From assembly GCF_032401055.1 (NCBI RefSeq), contig NZ_CP135529.1, positions 3,966,501 through 4,030,500 on the forward strand: a stretch of DNA of 64,000 bases, given 5' to 3'. Below, one piece after another: positions 35,332-45,200 of this stretch (its first letter is position 1; each line of letters opens with the position of its first letter). The position numbers were made by a program, and so were the translations under genes. The DNA comes from Tardiphaga sp. 709 (lineage in GTDB: Bacteria > Pseudomonadota > Alphaproteobacteria > Rhizobiales > Xanthobacteraceae). The notes under the pieces were generated by a model that ran no database searches, was not told where the DNA came from, and saw only the letters and a list, made by a program, of their open reading frames with translations.

Positions 35332-36510
35332 CTAGGGCTTCACATTTTCGCCGAGGAAGTTGACCGCCGCCGTGACGCCGCCCTTGCCGTGCGGAATGCC
35401 GAGCGCCTGCAGTCCCATCTCGATCACGCCGAGCGTTCCGAGAATCATGGGCGCGTTGACATGGCCCATATGGGCGATGCGGAATGCTTTTCCGTGCAGG
35501 TCACCGATGCCGACGCCGAGAATGACGCCGCATTTATCGCGGCAGTAATCGAGCAGCGGCGTCGGGTTGTTCATCCGCACCGTCGTGACCGTGTTGCCGC
35601 GTTCTTTCGGCTCGATGATGTTGAAGCTGAGTACGCCGCCATCGGCCCATACGGCAACGGCGCGGCGGACGGCTTCCGCCAGCAATCGATGGCGCTGGAA
35701 CACGTTGACGAGCGTCTCATCGAACAGCATGTCGATGGCCTGACGCTGCGCGAACATCAGGTGCACCGGCGCGGTGCCCGAATGTTTCCGGTAGTGCTCG
35801 TCGCCGTCGCGCTCGGTCCAGTCCCAATAGGGCGTGCGCAGATTGGCGGTTTTGTGCACCTCGCGTGCGCGGTTATTCGCGGCGACATAGCCGAGGCCGG
35901 GCGGTGTCATCAGGCCTTTCTGTGAGCCGGACATGGCGACATCGATGCCCCATGCATCCATCTCGAATGGCATGCAGCCGAGCGACGCCACGGTGTCGAC
36001 CATGAATAATGCGGGATGACCGACGGCCTTGATCGCCTTGCCGATGGCTTCAATGTCGTTGAACGCGCCTGACGCCGTGTCGATCTGCACTGCAAGCACA
36101 GCCTTGATTTCATGCTTGGCGTCTTGTCGCAACGTAGCTTCAACCTCGGCAGGACGAATGGCGCGATTCCAGTCGCCCTTCAGGCTCTGCACGTCGACGC
36201 CCATGGCGCGCGCCGCATGGCCCCAGCCGACCGCGAAACGTCCGCTTTCCAGCACCAGGATCTTGTCGCCGCGCGACAGCACATTGGTGAGCGTCGCTTC
36301 CCAGGCACCATGGCCGTTGGCGATATACATATAGGTGTTGCCTTTGGTGGCGAACAACGTGCCGATATCGCGCAGCAGTCCGAATGTGAGCTGCACCATT
36401 TCCTTGGAGTAGATATCCAGCGGCGGACGATGCATCGCCCGCAATACTTCGTCTGGCATCGTGGTGGGGCCGGGGATGGCGAGAAATTCACGACCTGCAC
36501 GAACGACCAT
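35332..36510 (-). CDS. Class V aminotransferase (serine/alanine-glyoxylate aminotransferase type)
   Basis: A 392-residue PLP enzyme. AIPGPTTMPDEVLRAMHRPP at the start and VDTVASLGCMPFEMDAWGID mid-protein are typical of the alanine-glyoxylate / serine-glyoxylate aminotransferase group. The PLP lysine is in SGSQKGLMTPPGLGY (about residue 200). The ATG at 36510, with AAGGA upstream, is chosen over an in-frame TTG two codons earlier. Substrates in this group include serine, alanine, aspartate and aminoethylphosphonate with glyoxylate or pyruvate as acceptor. No neighbouring gene narrows the choice. Confidence 0.9.
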   Translation of the reverse strand: MVVRAGREFLAIPGPTTMPDEVLRAMHRPPLDIYSKEMVQLTFGLLRDIGTLFATKGNTYMYIANGHGAWEATLTNVLSRGDKILVLESGRFAVGWGHAARAMGVDVQSLKGDWNRAIRPAEVEATLRQDAKHEIKAVLAVQIDTASGAFNDIEAIGKAIKAVGHPALFMVDTVASLGCMPFEMDAWGIDVAMSGSQKGLMTPPGLGYVAANNRAREVHKTANLRTPYWDWTERDGDEHYRKHSGTAPVHLMFAQRQAIDMLFDETLVNVFQRHRLLAEAVRRAVAVWADGGVLSFNIIEPKERGNTVTTVRMNNPTPLLDYCRDKCGVILGVGIGDLHGKAFRIAHMGHVNAPMILGTLGVIEMGLQALGIPHGKGGVTAAVNFLGENVKP

Positions 36511-36596
36511 TTTCAATCCTTGTTGGTATTTTTGGCCATGGTGCCATGGCGTAGCGCGAAATCAAAGCGCGTGTGAGGTGTTTTGAATTTGACCGC

Positions 36597-37448
36597 TTAG
36601 TGAGTCAGCGCATCACGCCCGATCACATTCGCGATGGCCTGGAAGATCTGGTCCTTGATCTCGGTCGCCGCCGGGCTCGGGATTGTCTCGGGAGGGCCGT
36701 CGTGTTTGGCGCAGGCCACCACCAGCCGCAGGATCCAGACTTCGCCATCGGTGTAGTACAGGTCGCCGCCGCCATTGTGGCCGGCGACGGTTGGGCCGAT
36801 TCCGGTGACCTGATATTTGGCCTCGACCATGCCGGCCTTTTCGAGGTCGCCCGCGAGCACCGCGCGCTCCGCGTCGATATCGGCAGCGATATGATGCGTG
36901 ATCGCGCCGGTGTATTTGCTGATCCCGACGCTGCGATCGAAAGTCGCATCGCCGAGCCAGACCGGGCGATCTTCCTGCCCCTTGTCGAGGACCTTCCAGA
37001 GCCGGATGTGGTGGCGATGATCAGCGCTGTTGCCGACCGGCTTCTCGAAAGCGAGATCCTCGCGACGGCCGAGATAAACCAGCGGGCTCACCGGTGCTTC
37101 GCGATAGGGGCGGTCGAGCAGGACGCTGCCGACAATCTCGAGGGACGAGCGCAGGGTTACGGGATCGGCGGGATACCAGCCGGCAGCGTGCATCGCGCAC
37201 AGCACGTCCTTCTTGTCGCCGATCAGGCCGACATTGATGGGATCGCCCGGGATGCCCTGCGCGGTCATGGTCGTCATCGGCAATCCGGCAAGGCTCTTCT
37301 GGTGCTCGTAATGGGTCCAGAGTTCCGGGAGCAACAGATAGGCGATGCCGCCATAGATGACCAAAGCGAGCAGCGTCAGCCGCGCCGCCCGGAATGTCCG
37401 GCTGCGGCGTTGTTTTTGCGCAATGACATCCGTCTGCAGGTCAGCCAC
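36597..37448 (-). CDS. LssY C-terminal domain protein, membrane anchored
   Basis: A 283-residue protein with a GTG start. One membrane helix lies near the N-terminus (LLALVIYGGIAYLLL, residues about 26-40) after a positively charged stretch, predicting a single-pass protein with a periplasmic body. The body matches the LssY C-terminal domain: GDPINVGLIGDKKDVLCAMH, PVSPLVYLGRREDLAFEKPV, then HHIRLWKVL, PVWLGDATFDRSVGIS and THHIAADIDAER. The domain is named from a Legionella secretion-linked protein, but its activity is unknown. Here it is free of the PAP2 and DedA domains often fused to it. It starts 53 bp after the end of the nuclease-like gene. Confidence 0.82.
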   Translation of the reverse strand: MADLQTDVIAQKQRRSRTFRAARLTLLALVIYGGIAYLLLPELWTHYEHQKSLAGLPMTTMTAQGIPGDPINVGLIGDKKDVLCAMHAAGWYPADPVTLRSSLEIVGSVLLDRPYREAPVSPLVYLGRREDLAFEKPVGNSADHRHHIRLWKVLDKGQEDRPVWLGDATFDRSVGISKYTGAITHHIAADIDAERAVLAGDLEKAGMVEAKYQVTGIGPTVAGHNGGGDLYYTDGEVWILRLVVACAKHDGPPETIPSPAATEIKDQIFQAIANVIGRDALTH

Positions 37449-37501
37449 GGTTCCGCTCGATCGAATCTGAGCGGGGAACCTGCCACGTCAGCGCCACGAT
37501 G

Positions 37502-38233
37502 TCATCGTCGGGTCTCGCGGCAGCCGGCGGCTTCGGCCTCTTCTTTAGAGCAAAACCAGCGTGTTCCCTTGCTGATCCGCATGCTGATCTTGGCATACCA
37601 GCGGCTTTCGGGCGTGTGGTAGATGCAGACGCCGGCCCGGTTGACGTTGCCCTTGATCCGGCAGGTAGGCGACGGCGCCACGTGGCCGGATGCCGAGGCC
37701 AGCAGGATCGGCAAGGCATCCTCCGGAGGCTTGCTCGAGCCGAGAATGGTGGTTTTCTTGTTGCGGACGCGCCAGTCCCAGGGCGCGAAGAACGCGCCGG
37801 CCCAAAGTCCGGCCTTGGCCTCGCGTGCGGCTTTCTCGTCGGCGTCATAGGCATGCGAGAAGCGCACATAGGAGAGCGCCCAGCCGCTCTTCACCATCCA
37901 TTGGCTGATGTCCTCGCCGTCCACCTCGCATCTGGCGACCGAGCGACCGAAGCGATCGGTCCTTAGCACGTGGCAGGTCCAGCTCTTGTCGCCGACATGT
38001 TCAACAAGCGCTTCATGTGCCGCGACGCCGCAGGTCCAGCGCTCGCCGGCGGCATTCAGGCACAACTGATCGAGGCCGGGCGAATCCATGCCGGCGAGCC
38101 GGATGCGGGTCGCGCCAATGGTCATCTGGTCGCCATCGCGAATCTTCGGCACCCCGGTCACGTCGGCGGCCTGTGCCAGTGCGGGAATGCAAAGCATCGC
38201 GATAAAAAGTGAGAAGGTGCGGAACATGCGCAT
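37502..38233 (-). CDS. Thermonuclease-fold (SNase) protein lacking the catalytic Glu
   Basis: A 243-residue exported protein with a Sec signal peptide (FSLFIAMLCIPALAQAAD), an SNase OB-fold (residues about 25-145) and a C-terminal module (CRIKGNVNRAGVCIYHTPES ... TRWFCSKEEAEAAGC) often attached to rhizobial SNases. Compared with staphylococcal nuclease, the Arg35 (RIRLAGMD), Asp40 and Arg87 (RTDRFGR) equivalents are kept. The general-base Glu43 is replaced: DSPG is read where active enzymes have D-[AT]-PE. The start could also be the ATG at 38227. It is probably catalytically weak or inactive, perhaps binding nucleic acid or protein in the periplasm. Confidence 0.87.
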   Translation of the reverse strand: MRMFRTFSLFIAMLCIPALAQAADVTGVPKIRDGDQMTIGATRIRLAGMDSPGLDQLCLNAAGERWTCGVAAHEALVEHVGDKSWTCHVLRTDRFGRSVARCEVDGEDISQWMVKSGWALSYVRFSHAYDADEKAAREAKAGLWAGAFFAPWDWRVRNKKTTILGSSKPPEDALPILLASASGHVAPSPTCRIKGNVNRAGVCIYHTPESRWYAKISMRISKGTRWFCSKEEAEAAGCRETRR

Positions 38234-38341
38234 CGAACCGTTTGATTGCAAAATCATGACGACAATCCGGAGACAGTGCGGGCATTTCGCCGCGCATGCC
38301 AGCGCGGTCGCTCCTTCATACCTTCAACTTCGCGCGATGAA

Positions 38342-40078
38342 CTATGCGGCGTGGCCGTTCATCATCCTCCGCCGCGCCAGCGCGAGACCCATCAGCACGA
38401 AGGCTGAGGTCACCTCGGGGCCGCCGACGAGAATCCGTGTTGGCGTTTTCATCTTGTTCCATTCATAGGCCTTGAACGGACCCTTGCGGCCGCCTTCACC
38501 CGTTGCCGTGATGATGCAGCGCAGCGCAGGAGCGAAATGCGCGAGCTCGCCGCCGAGATGTCCGAGCGCGATCAGTGCGAGTGCCGCATCGAAAGTATTC
38601 ATCTCGCGCGCAATCAACTCGTGCTGCACATAAGCGAGCACACGCAGGCGGATGAAGTCGAACGTGCCGTCGGTATCGATGGCCTGTTGCGTCGCGGCCG
38701 GCAATTCACGGAAAGCCGCATAGCAGCGGCCGAAATAGGCGCTGTAGAGCTCCGGCAGATAGTAGATGTGCGATTTCGGATCGGCGAAGGCGCCGGATGC
38801 CACGAGGCGACGCTGGAAGCCGATGATCCGCTGCATCGTTTCCAGACGTGTCGGCGTCTCCATCACCTTCCAGCGGACGAGATTCCGGAACGAGACTTCG
38901 AGCACGTCGAGATTGAGCGTCGGATCGAGATCGTTGCCATAGGGCCGTTCGCCCGCGAGATTGTCGATCCAGGTGACGATGGCGCCGTCATAGTCGATGT
39001 GGTCGTTGATCGGCACGGTGACCATCGGCTCGTTGCTGCCGTTGCCGACCTGATAACCGGCATAGAAGTCGAGCAGGGGTTGAGCGAGGATCGGGTCGGT
39101 CGAGCCGGCCTGTGTGGCGGCGGAGAATGAGCAGGCGGTAGTGTCGCAGTCCGGCACATAGATGCCGAAGCCGAGATCCTGCTTGATCTGCGCGAAGAGC
39201 CGGCTGAAGCGCGGATGTGGCGGCGGCGCCAGCGCCGTGATGACGTTCACACGCGTCCCGTCATGCGAGCGGACTTCCTCGCGGCTGGTGATCAGGCAGA
39301 ATTCAACCATCGCATCGATGGCGCGGCGGGAGGATGCCGTTTGGTCTGGCGACGGCAGTCCGGTTTCGTCGAAGCTGAGCAGCGCCTCGGTGAAGAAGGC
39401 GTCGTAATAGGCCGAGCGATGACGGATCTGCACCGGCTCCCACATGGGTTCGGCAATTCCGGTCCATGGCGGATTGATGAGTTTTCCGGCCGGTGAGCGG
39501 GCGATGAAGATACGCGCGAGGGTGAACAGCAGCGTCGAATTCTTGTAGCCGCGCGAATTGAGGCCCGTCAGGGCCATCAGGAAATCGCGGCCATGCATGT
39601 CGGGATCGCCGATCAGGTTGAACGCCGCGTAAGTAGGAATGAAGCCGTTGCGGTCGAACGAGCGCAGCAGATGCGTGCCGCAGACCTTGATGACATCGTC
39701 GATCTCGCCCAGCGACGGTGCCTGCGCTGAAGTCATCACGGGCTTCGGCTCTGGATGGCTCAATATGACCGTGTCGAGCAGCTCGGCGATGGGCTGGCCG
39801 ATCGCTTCCCAATCTGGCTTCTCGTCGTCGCGCGCCGCTCTCAGGGCCTGCTGTATGGCTTTGAACCGGGCGGGATCGCGCAACTCGGACAGGCCGGCGC
39901 GGCAGAGTAACGGGCGGAGCGCGGCATTGTTGAGCGCGGTTTTGTAGAACTTGACGATATGGGCGTCGCCGCCGGTGTGCTTGTGAAAAAGGGGGTCGCA
40001 GAGGTCGTAAAGCGACGGGCCGTCTTTGCTGGCTGTCAGCGCGCGGTATGCGGCGCCGGCAAAATAAGTCACACCCAT
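38342..40078 (-). CDS. Large protein of unknown function (578 residues)
   Basis: From the ATG at 40078 (MGVTYFAGAAYRALTASKDG) this gives 578 residues; an in-frame start at 40180 adds 34 Ala/Arg-rich residues. It has no signal peptide or obvious membrane helix until a weak hydrophobic stretch at the C-terminus (VTSAFVLMGLALARRRM). The composition is mainly helical with many Leu/Ala/Phe pairs, compatible with an alpha-toroid. Conspicuous motifs such as FIPTYAAFNLIGDPDMHGRD, VPDCDTTACSFSAATQAG and FLNTS-like spacing were not found in any family I can name. It is divergent from the first pseudo-caspase gene across a 350-bp gap. Confidence 0.75.
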   Translation of the reverse strand: MGVTYFAGAAYRALTASKDGPSLYDLCDPLFHKHTGGDAHIVKFYKTALNNAALRPLLCRAGLSELRDPARFKAIQQALRAARDDEKPDWEAIGQPIAELLDTVILSHPEPKPVMTSAQAPSLGEIDDVIKVCGTHLLRSFDRNGFIPTYAAFNLIGDPDMHGRDFLMALTGLNSRGYKNSTLLFTLARIFIARSPAGKLINPPWTGIAEPMWEPVQIRHRSAYYDAFFTEALLSFDETGLPSPDQTASSRRAIDAMVEFCLITSREEVRSHDGTRVNVITALAPPPHPRFSRLFAQIKQDLGFGIYVPDCDTTACSFSAATQAGSTDPILAQPLLDFYAGYQVGNGSNEPMVTVPINDHIDYDGAIVTWIDNLAGERPYGNDLDPTLNLDVLEVSFRNLVRWKVMETPTRLETMQRIIGFQRRLVASGAFADPKSHIYYLPELYSAYFGRCYAAFRELPAATQQAIDTDGTFDFIRLRVLAYVQHELIAREMNTFDAALALIALGHLGGELAHFAPALRCIITATGEGGRKGPFKAYEWNKMKTPTRILVGGPEVTSAFVLMGLALARRRMMNGHAA

Positions 40079-40428
40079 GAGGTTTCTTTCAGTGCGGTCC
40101 CTGCGCACGCTTCGAAAACCGCCCGCTGCTGCTGCGGCGCAATCGCCTCCCGACACCTGCAAGCCTTTGAAAAGTTGCACGAATCGGTCGGGATTACAAT
40201 TGCGTGAAGCGCAAGCGCGTTCAAGACCTTAGCCTGGTCAGTCAGTAACCCTGTCTTAAATCCCGGCCTTTACCGGTTGCCCGGGTGGCCTTGGCGGGTT
40301 AACAACCAGTTTGCTGCGATGCCGCAAATTGAGCGCATTTGATACTCATTGGTTTGGCATCCCTTCAAACCTATTTCGACGTTCGCGCGACCCACGGTTG
40401 CGCCTGAACGATGAGCAGGAATGATCTT
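40079..40428. other. 350-bp divergent regulatory region
   Basis: Non-coding DNA between the divergent unknown protein (start 40078) and the pseudo-caspase gene (start 40429). It includes a moderately AT-rich part at 40310-40375 likely to hold the rightward promoter. AGGAATG at 40419-40425 is the probable ribosome site. I see no long inverted repeat and no credible small gene. Confidence 0.55.
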
Positions 40429-41295
40429 ATGAACGTACGGCAGTTTCGCGTATCCCGTCGCTCTATCACTGTGGCCGCAGCTTTTGTCGGCCTGGTTTCG
40501 CTGGCGCTTGGCGCCAATGCCGCGCTGAACAAGCGCTCGCTGGAAGCTGCACAGGCCGAGACGGTGACCGGGACGATCAATCCCGTGACGAAGGCGTCGC
40601 GTATCGCGCTGGTGATCGGCAACGGTCATTACCCCGACGCCGGCGCGCCGCTGAGCCAGCCGATCAATGATGCACGTGCCATGACGAGCGCACTCCGCCG
40701 CGACGGTTTCGACGTCGATGTGGTGGAAGACGCGACCCGCGATGACATGACCCGCGCTGTCGAGCGCCTGAAGGCCAAGATCAAGCCTGAAACCGTCGTG
40801 ATGCTGTATTTCGGTGGCTATGGCGTTCAGGTTGGCCGCCAGAGCTACATGATCCCGGTCGATGCCGCGATCTGGAAAGAGCGTGACATCCGCCGCGACG
40901 GCATGAGCGTCGAGGCCGTTCTCGATATCATGAAGGAGCAGGGTGCCCAGGCCAAACTGGTCGTGCTGGATGCGTCCCGCCGCAATCCCTATGAGCGCCG
41001 CTTCCGCGGTTACTCCCGTGGTCTCGCGCCGATCGATGTGCCTGAGAATGCGCTGATCCTGACCTCGGCGACGCCGGGCAAGGTTGCCGACGATGTGGAT
41101 GGTCAGAACAGTCTGCTCGCAACCGAATTGCTGAAGAACATGAAGGCCAAGCCGGCGAGTGCCGAGTCCGTCTTCACCAACACCCGCGTTGCGGTTACCC
41201 GCGCGACCGCCGGTGAGCAGGTTCCTGCGGTGTCCTCGTCACTGGTTGAGGACATCCTGCTCGGTGACAGCGCAACGGCCAAAGCCGGTAGCTGA
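40429..41295 (+). CDS. Exported caspase-fold protein with Tyr/Ser in place of His/Cys
   Basis: A 288-residue protein with a Sec signal or anchor (RRSITVAAAFVGLVSLALGA) and a caspase p20-like domain (residues about 56-280). It starts SRIALVIGNGHYPDAGAPLS and keeps NDARAM and SYMIPVDA. At the catalytic positions, active homologues read S-G-H-G and D-A-C-R. Here they are FGGYG (Tyr131, codon 40819-40821) and LDASRRNP (Ser183, codon 40975-40977). His/Cys to Tyr/Ser variants are known among bacterial caspase homologues and are treated as pseudoenzymes. The ATG at 40429 is chosen over an in-frame ATG at 40411 from the AGGAATG site. It is convergent with the RND operon, and a close paralogue lies at 47310-48821. 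Confidence 0.9.
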   Translation: MNVRQFRVSRRSITVAAAFVGLVSLALGANAALNKRSLEAAQAETVTGTINPVTKASRIALVIGNGHYPDAGAPLSQPINDARAMTSALRRDGFDVDVVEDATRDDMTRAVERLKAKIKPETVVMLYFGGYGVQVGRQSYMIPVDAAIWKERDIRRDGMSVEAVLDIMKEQGAQAKLVVLDASRRNPYERRFRGYSRGLAPIDVPENALILTSATPGKVADDVDGQNSLLATELLKNMKAKPASAESVFTNTRVAVTRATAGEQVPAVSSSLVEDILLGDSATAKAGS

Positions 41296-41310
41296 TCTTT
41301 CCCGTTGTGA

Positions 41311-42216
41311 TTACTTCGCGGCGTCTGCGTTCGCCATCACCGGACGAACCGGGTCGCCTTCGCGCAGCAATGCGCCCGCGCGCGCGACAATCACATCGCC
41401 ATCATTCAAGCCTTCGCGCACTTCGACGCGGCCGCCCGACATCAGGCCAACCTCGACGCGCCGCGTCTCGATACGCTGCCGCCGGACCACCTGCACGACG
41501 GTGCCGCCGGCACTGTAGAGAACGGCAGTCAATGGCACTGAGACGCCGCAGCTTTCGCCAGTTTTGATGATGGCACGCGCGTAGGAATTGCTCATCAGCC
41601 GCCGGGCCGAGGTGATCGAGACCACGACCTGGCCGAGCTGGCTGTTGGGCTCCACGGTGGAGGCGACGCGTTTCACTTTACCGTCCAGCTCTCCAGCGCC
41701 GATCACCTTGACCTTGACCGGCTGATCGACTTTCAGCTTCGGCAGGTCGCGGGTCGGTACCTGGCCGATGAATTCGAACTCGCTCCGCGCGATGATGTTG
41801 AAAAGAGCCTCGCCCTTGGCCGATGCAAGCGATCCGACCACGGCGGACGAGGCGCTGACCAATCCTGCGACCGTGGCCTGAACTTGAAGCGATCCGCCTT
41901 CCGGTGGCGTCAGGCGTGCGAGGATCTGGCCCGCGGTGACGTTCTCGCCGGCATCGACCATGACCTCTGCGACCTTGAGGCCCGGACGATCGGGACGGAT
42001 CGAGACTTCCTCGCGCGGGATCAGGATGCCGGAGACTTCGACCGTGGCGGAGAAGCAGGACTTCGCGGCGGTCAGCACGGTCACTGCTGCACCCTTCGGG
42101 GCATCAGCAGGATCGTCGGCGGCCAGAGCGGGCTGCGTGAACACGCATAGCGACAGCGCGACCAGCAATCTGGCCCATGTGGTGGTTCGCTTGGAAGAGG
42201 CGACGGACAGGGTCAT
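41311..42216 (-). CDS. RND efflux periplasmic adaptor, no alpha-hairpin (second adaptor)
   Basis: A 301-residue membrane-fusion protein with a Sec signal peptide (LLVALSLCVFTQPALAAD). The first lipoyl half (GLKVAEVMVDAGENVTAGQI) and the second (VQATVAGLVSASSAVVG) are separated by only about ten residues (LARLTPPEGGSLQ). In AcrA-type adaptors a helical hairpin of 60 residues or more sits here and contacts the TolC-like channel. The beta-barrel and membrane-proximal domains follow (GQVPTRDLPKLKVDQPVKVK; ETRRVEVGL; VREGLNDGDVIVARAG). It starts 9 bp after the pump gene and is last in the adaptor-pump-adaptor operon. There is no lipoprotein Cys after the signal peptide. Confidence 0.9.
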   Translation of the reverse strand: MTLSVASSKRTTTWARLLVALSLCVFTQPALAADDPADAPKGAAVTVLTAAKSCFSATVEVSGILIPREEVSIRPDRPGLKVAEVMVDAGENVTAGQILARLTPPEGGSLQVQATVAGLVSASSAVVGSLASAKGEALFNIIARSEFEFIGQVPTRDLPKLKVDQPVKVKVIGAGELDGKVKRVASTVEPNSQLGQVVVSITSARRLMSNSYARAIIKTGESCGVSVPLTAVLYSAGGTVVQVVRRQRIETRRVEVGLMSGGRVEVREGLNDGDVIVARAGALLREGDPVRPVMANADAAK

Positions 42217-42225
42217 TGCATGTGC

Positions 42226-45200
42226 CTATTTGTGCGGGGCGGCGGGTGGCTGACCGTTTTGCGGGTCTTCCTCGCCGCTCGACGCCAGCAGCTTGCGCCC
42301 GAAGCGCCATGCCAATTGTCCGACGTCGTCCATCATCATGAACATCGCCGGCACGAACAGCAGCGACAGCGCCGTCGAGAAGATCAGCCCGCCAATGATA
42401 GCAAGCGCCATCGGCGAGCGGAACTCGCCGCCGGCGCCGAAGGCCAGTGCAGACGGCATCATGCCAGCGACCATGGCAACGGTGGTCATCACGATCGGCC
42501 GCGCGCGCTTCATGCCGGCATCGATGATCGCGACTTCTCGCGGCTTACCTTCGCGAATGGCTTCCACGGCAAATTCCACCAGCATGATGGCGTTCTTGGT
42601 GACGATGCCCATCAGCATCAGGATGCCGATCCAGACCGGCGTCGTGAGTTGCTTTCCAGTCAACAGCAGCGCCAGGATCGCGCCGCCGATGGATAGGGGC
42701 AGAGAGAACAGGATGGTGATCGGCTGCAGGAAAGTACCGAACAGCAGCACCAGCACCGCATAAACCATCATCAGGCCTGCCGAGATCGCGGTGGCGAAGC
42801 CATCCGCGAGTTCGTTCAGGCTTTCGGCGTCGCCGGACTGCTTGACGCTCACATTCTTCGGCAGGCTCTTCATGACCGGCAGTTCGTAGATCTTCTTCAG
42901 GGCATCGCCGAGTGCGGCGGTGCCCACGAGATCCGCGGCCACGGTGGCCTGACGTTCCCTGTCGTAGCGGTTGATGCTGGTCGGTCCCTGGTCGAGCTTG
43001 ATGTCGGCAACGACGGATAGCGGCACGCCGCCGCGCCCGCCGCCAAGCGGTACCCGCAATTGTTCGAGGATCTGGAAGTCGGCGCGTGCCGTGTCTTCGA
43101 GCTGCACGCGGATCGGCACCAGGCGATCGCCGGCATCGAATTTCGCCAGAGCCGGGCCGACGTCGCCGATGGTGGCGACGCGGATGGTTTCCGACAGGCT
43201 CTCGGTGGAGACGCCGAGTCGTGCCGCCAGATCGGCACGCGGCTGCACGCGCAGCTCGGGACGATCCAGCGAGGTTTCCGAGATCACGTTGGAGATCAGT
43301 GGAATGCGCTTCATCTGCGTCGCCAGTTCGCTGGCGACATTGGCGACGATATTGCTGTCGGTGCCGGTCACCACCAGCGAGATGGCGCGCAGCCCGTTCT
43401 CGTCGAGGAACCAGTAGCGAATATCCGGAACGCTTTCGAGTTCCTTGCTGATATCGAGTTCAAGCAGGCGCTGTGTATGTGCGCTGTCGCGTTCGCTCTT
43501 CGGGGTGTAGTTGATGATGAGAGCTGCGCGCCGCACTTCATAGGTGCCGGGTGGAACGTGACCACCATCGACGAACACGCTCTTCACTTCAGGTCGCTTG
43601 CGGAGCCGTGCGACGATATCTTCTGTGACCTTTTCGGTGTAAGCAAGCTGCGATCCCGGCGGCAATTCCATCGCCATCAGCGAGCGCGCGGTGTCTTGCG
43701 CCGGCAGGAAGCCCTGCGGCAGCAGCTGGATGCTCCAGATCGACAGTGCGAAGACGGCGAGACCGAACAGAACCGTCACGTAGTAGCGTTTCACCGACAG
43801 GGTCACGAGCTTGTTGTAGGCTTGCAGCAGGCGCCCCGGCGGTGGATCGTCGTGCTTGTGATCCTTGAGGAAGTAGGCCGCCAGCACAGGCGTGACGAAG
43901 CGCGCTGCCAATAGTGAGAAGAACACCTGCACCGAGACAGTGATGCCGAACTGCTTGAAGAATTGTCCGGCGATGCCCGACATGAAGCTGGCCGGGGCAA
44001 AGATCGCGATAATCGTGAGGCTGATGGCGATCACGGCGAGGCCGATTTCGTCCGCCGCTTCCAGCGCGGCGCGATAGGGCGATTTGCCCATCCGCATATG
44101 CCGCACGATGTTTTCGATCTCGACAATGGCGTCATCGACGAGAATGCCCGTCGATAGCGTGATGGCGAGGAAGCTCACGAGATTGAGCGAGAAGCCGAGC
44201 AGGTCCATCGCCCAGAAGGCCGGGAAGATCGACAGCGGCAGCGAAATCGCGGCGATGACCGTGGCGCGCAGATCGCGCAGGAAGAAGAATACCACGATGA
44301 CGGCGAGCGCCGCGCCTTCGAACAGCGTCGAGATCGCGGCTTCGTAATTGCCCTTGGTGAAGTCGACCGAGGTGTCGATCAGTTTCAGATCGACGTCGGG
44401 ATAGGACGCCTTCAGCGCGTCGATGCGCTTCTGGACGGCCGCGGCGACCACCACGTCGCTGGCGCCCTTGGATCGTTTGATACCCAGCGCCACCACGGGC
44501 TCGCCGTTGAAACGCGCAAAGGTGCGGCGATCGGCGATGGTATCGGTGACCGTGCCGAGATCTTCGAGCCGCACCTCGCCGCCGGACGGCAGGCTGATCA
44601 TGGTGCCGGCGAGTTCGTTCAGCGTCTTGGCGCCGGCCAGTGTCCGGATCGCCTGATCGTTCTTGCCGATTTCGGCGCGTCCGCCGGCGAGGTCCACATT
44701 GGTGCCGCGCAGACGCCTGGACACATCGACTGCGGTAAGGCCTGCGGCCTGTAAACGGTCGGGATCGAGCGAGACAAGGATTTCGCGCTCGACGCCGCCG
44801 ATGCGCTCGACCTGGGCGACGTTGCGCACGCCCTGCAATGCGCGCTTCACCACGTCGTCGACGAACCACGACAGCTGCTCCGGCGTCTTGCCCGGTGAGA
44901 TCGCAGCATAGGTGACGATTGGCAGGCCGATCACGTCGACGCGCTGGATCAGCGGTTCGTTGACATTCTGGGGGAGATTGGCGCGCACGCGCGTTACGGC
45001 GTCCTTGACGTCGTTGAGCGCGCGATCAGTGTTGGTTTCCAGCGCGAATTGCACGGTCGTGACTGACAGGCCGTCAGTGATCGACGATGAGATGTGTCGC
45101 ACGCCTTCGACGCCGGAGACGCCGTCTTCGATGGTCTTGGTGACCTGCGCTTCAAGTTCCGCGGGCGCTGCGCCGAATTGCGAGACGGCGACCGAGATCA

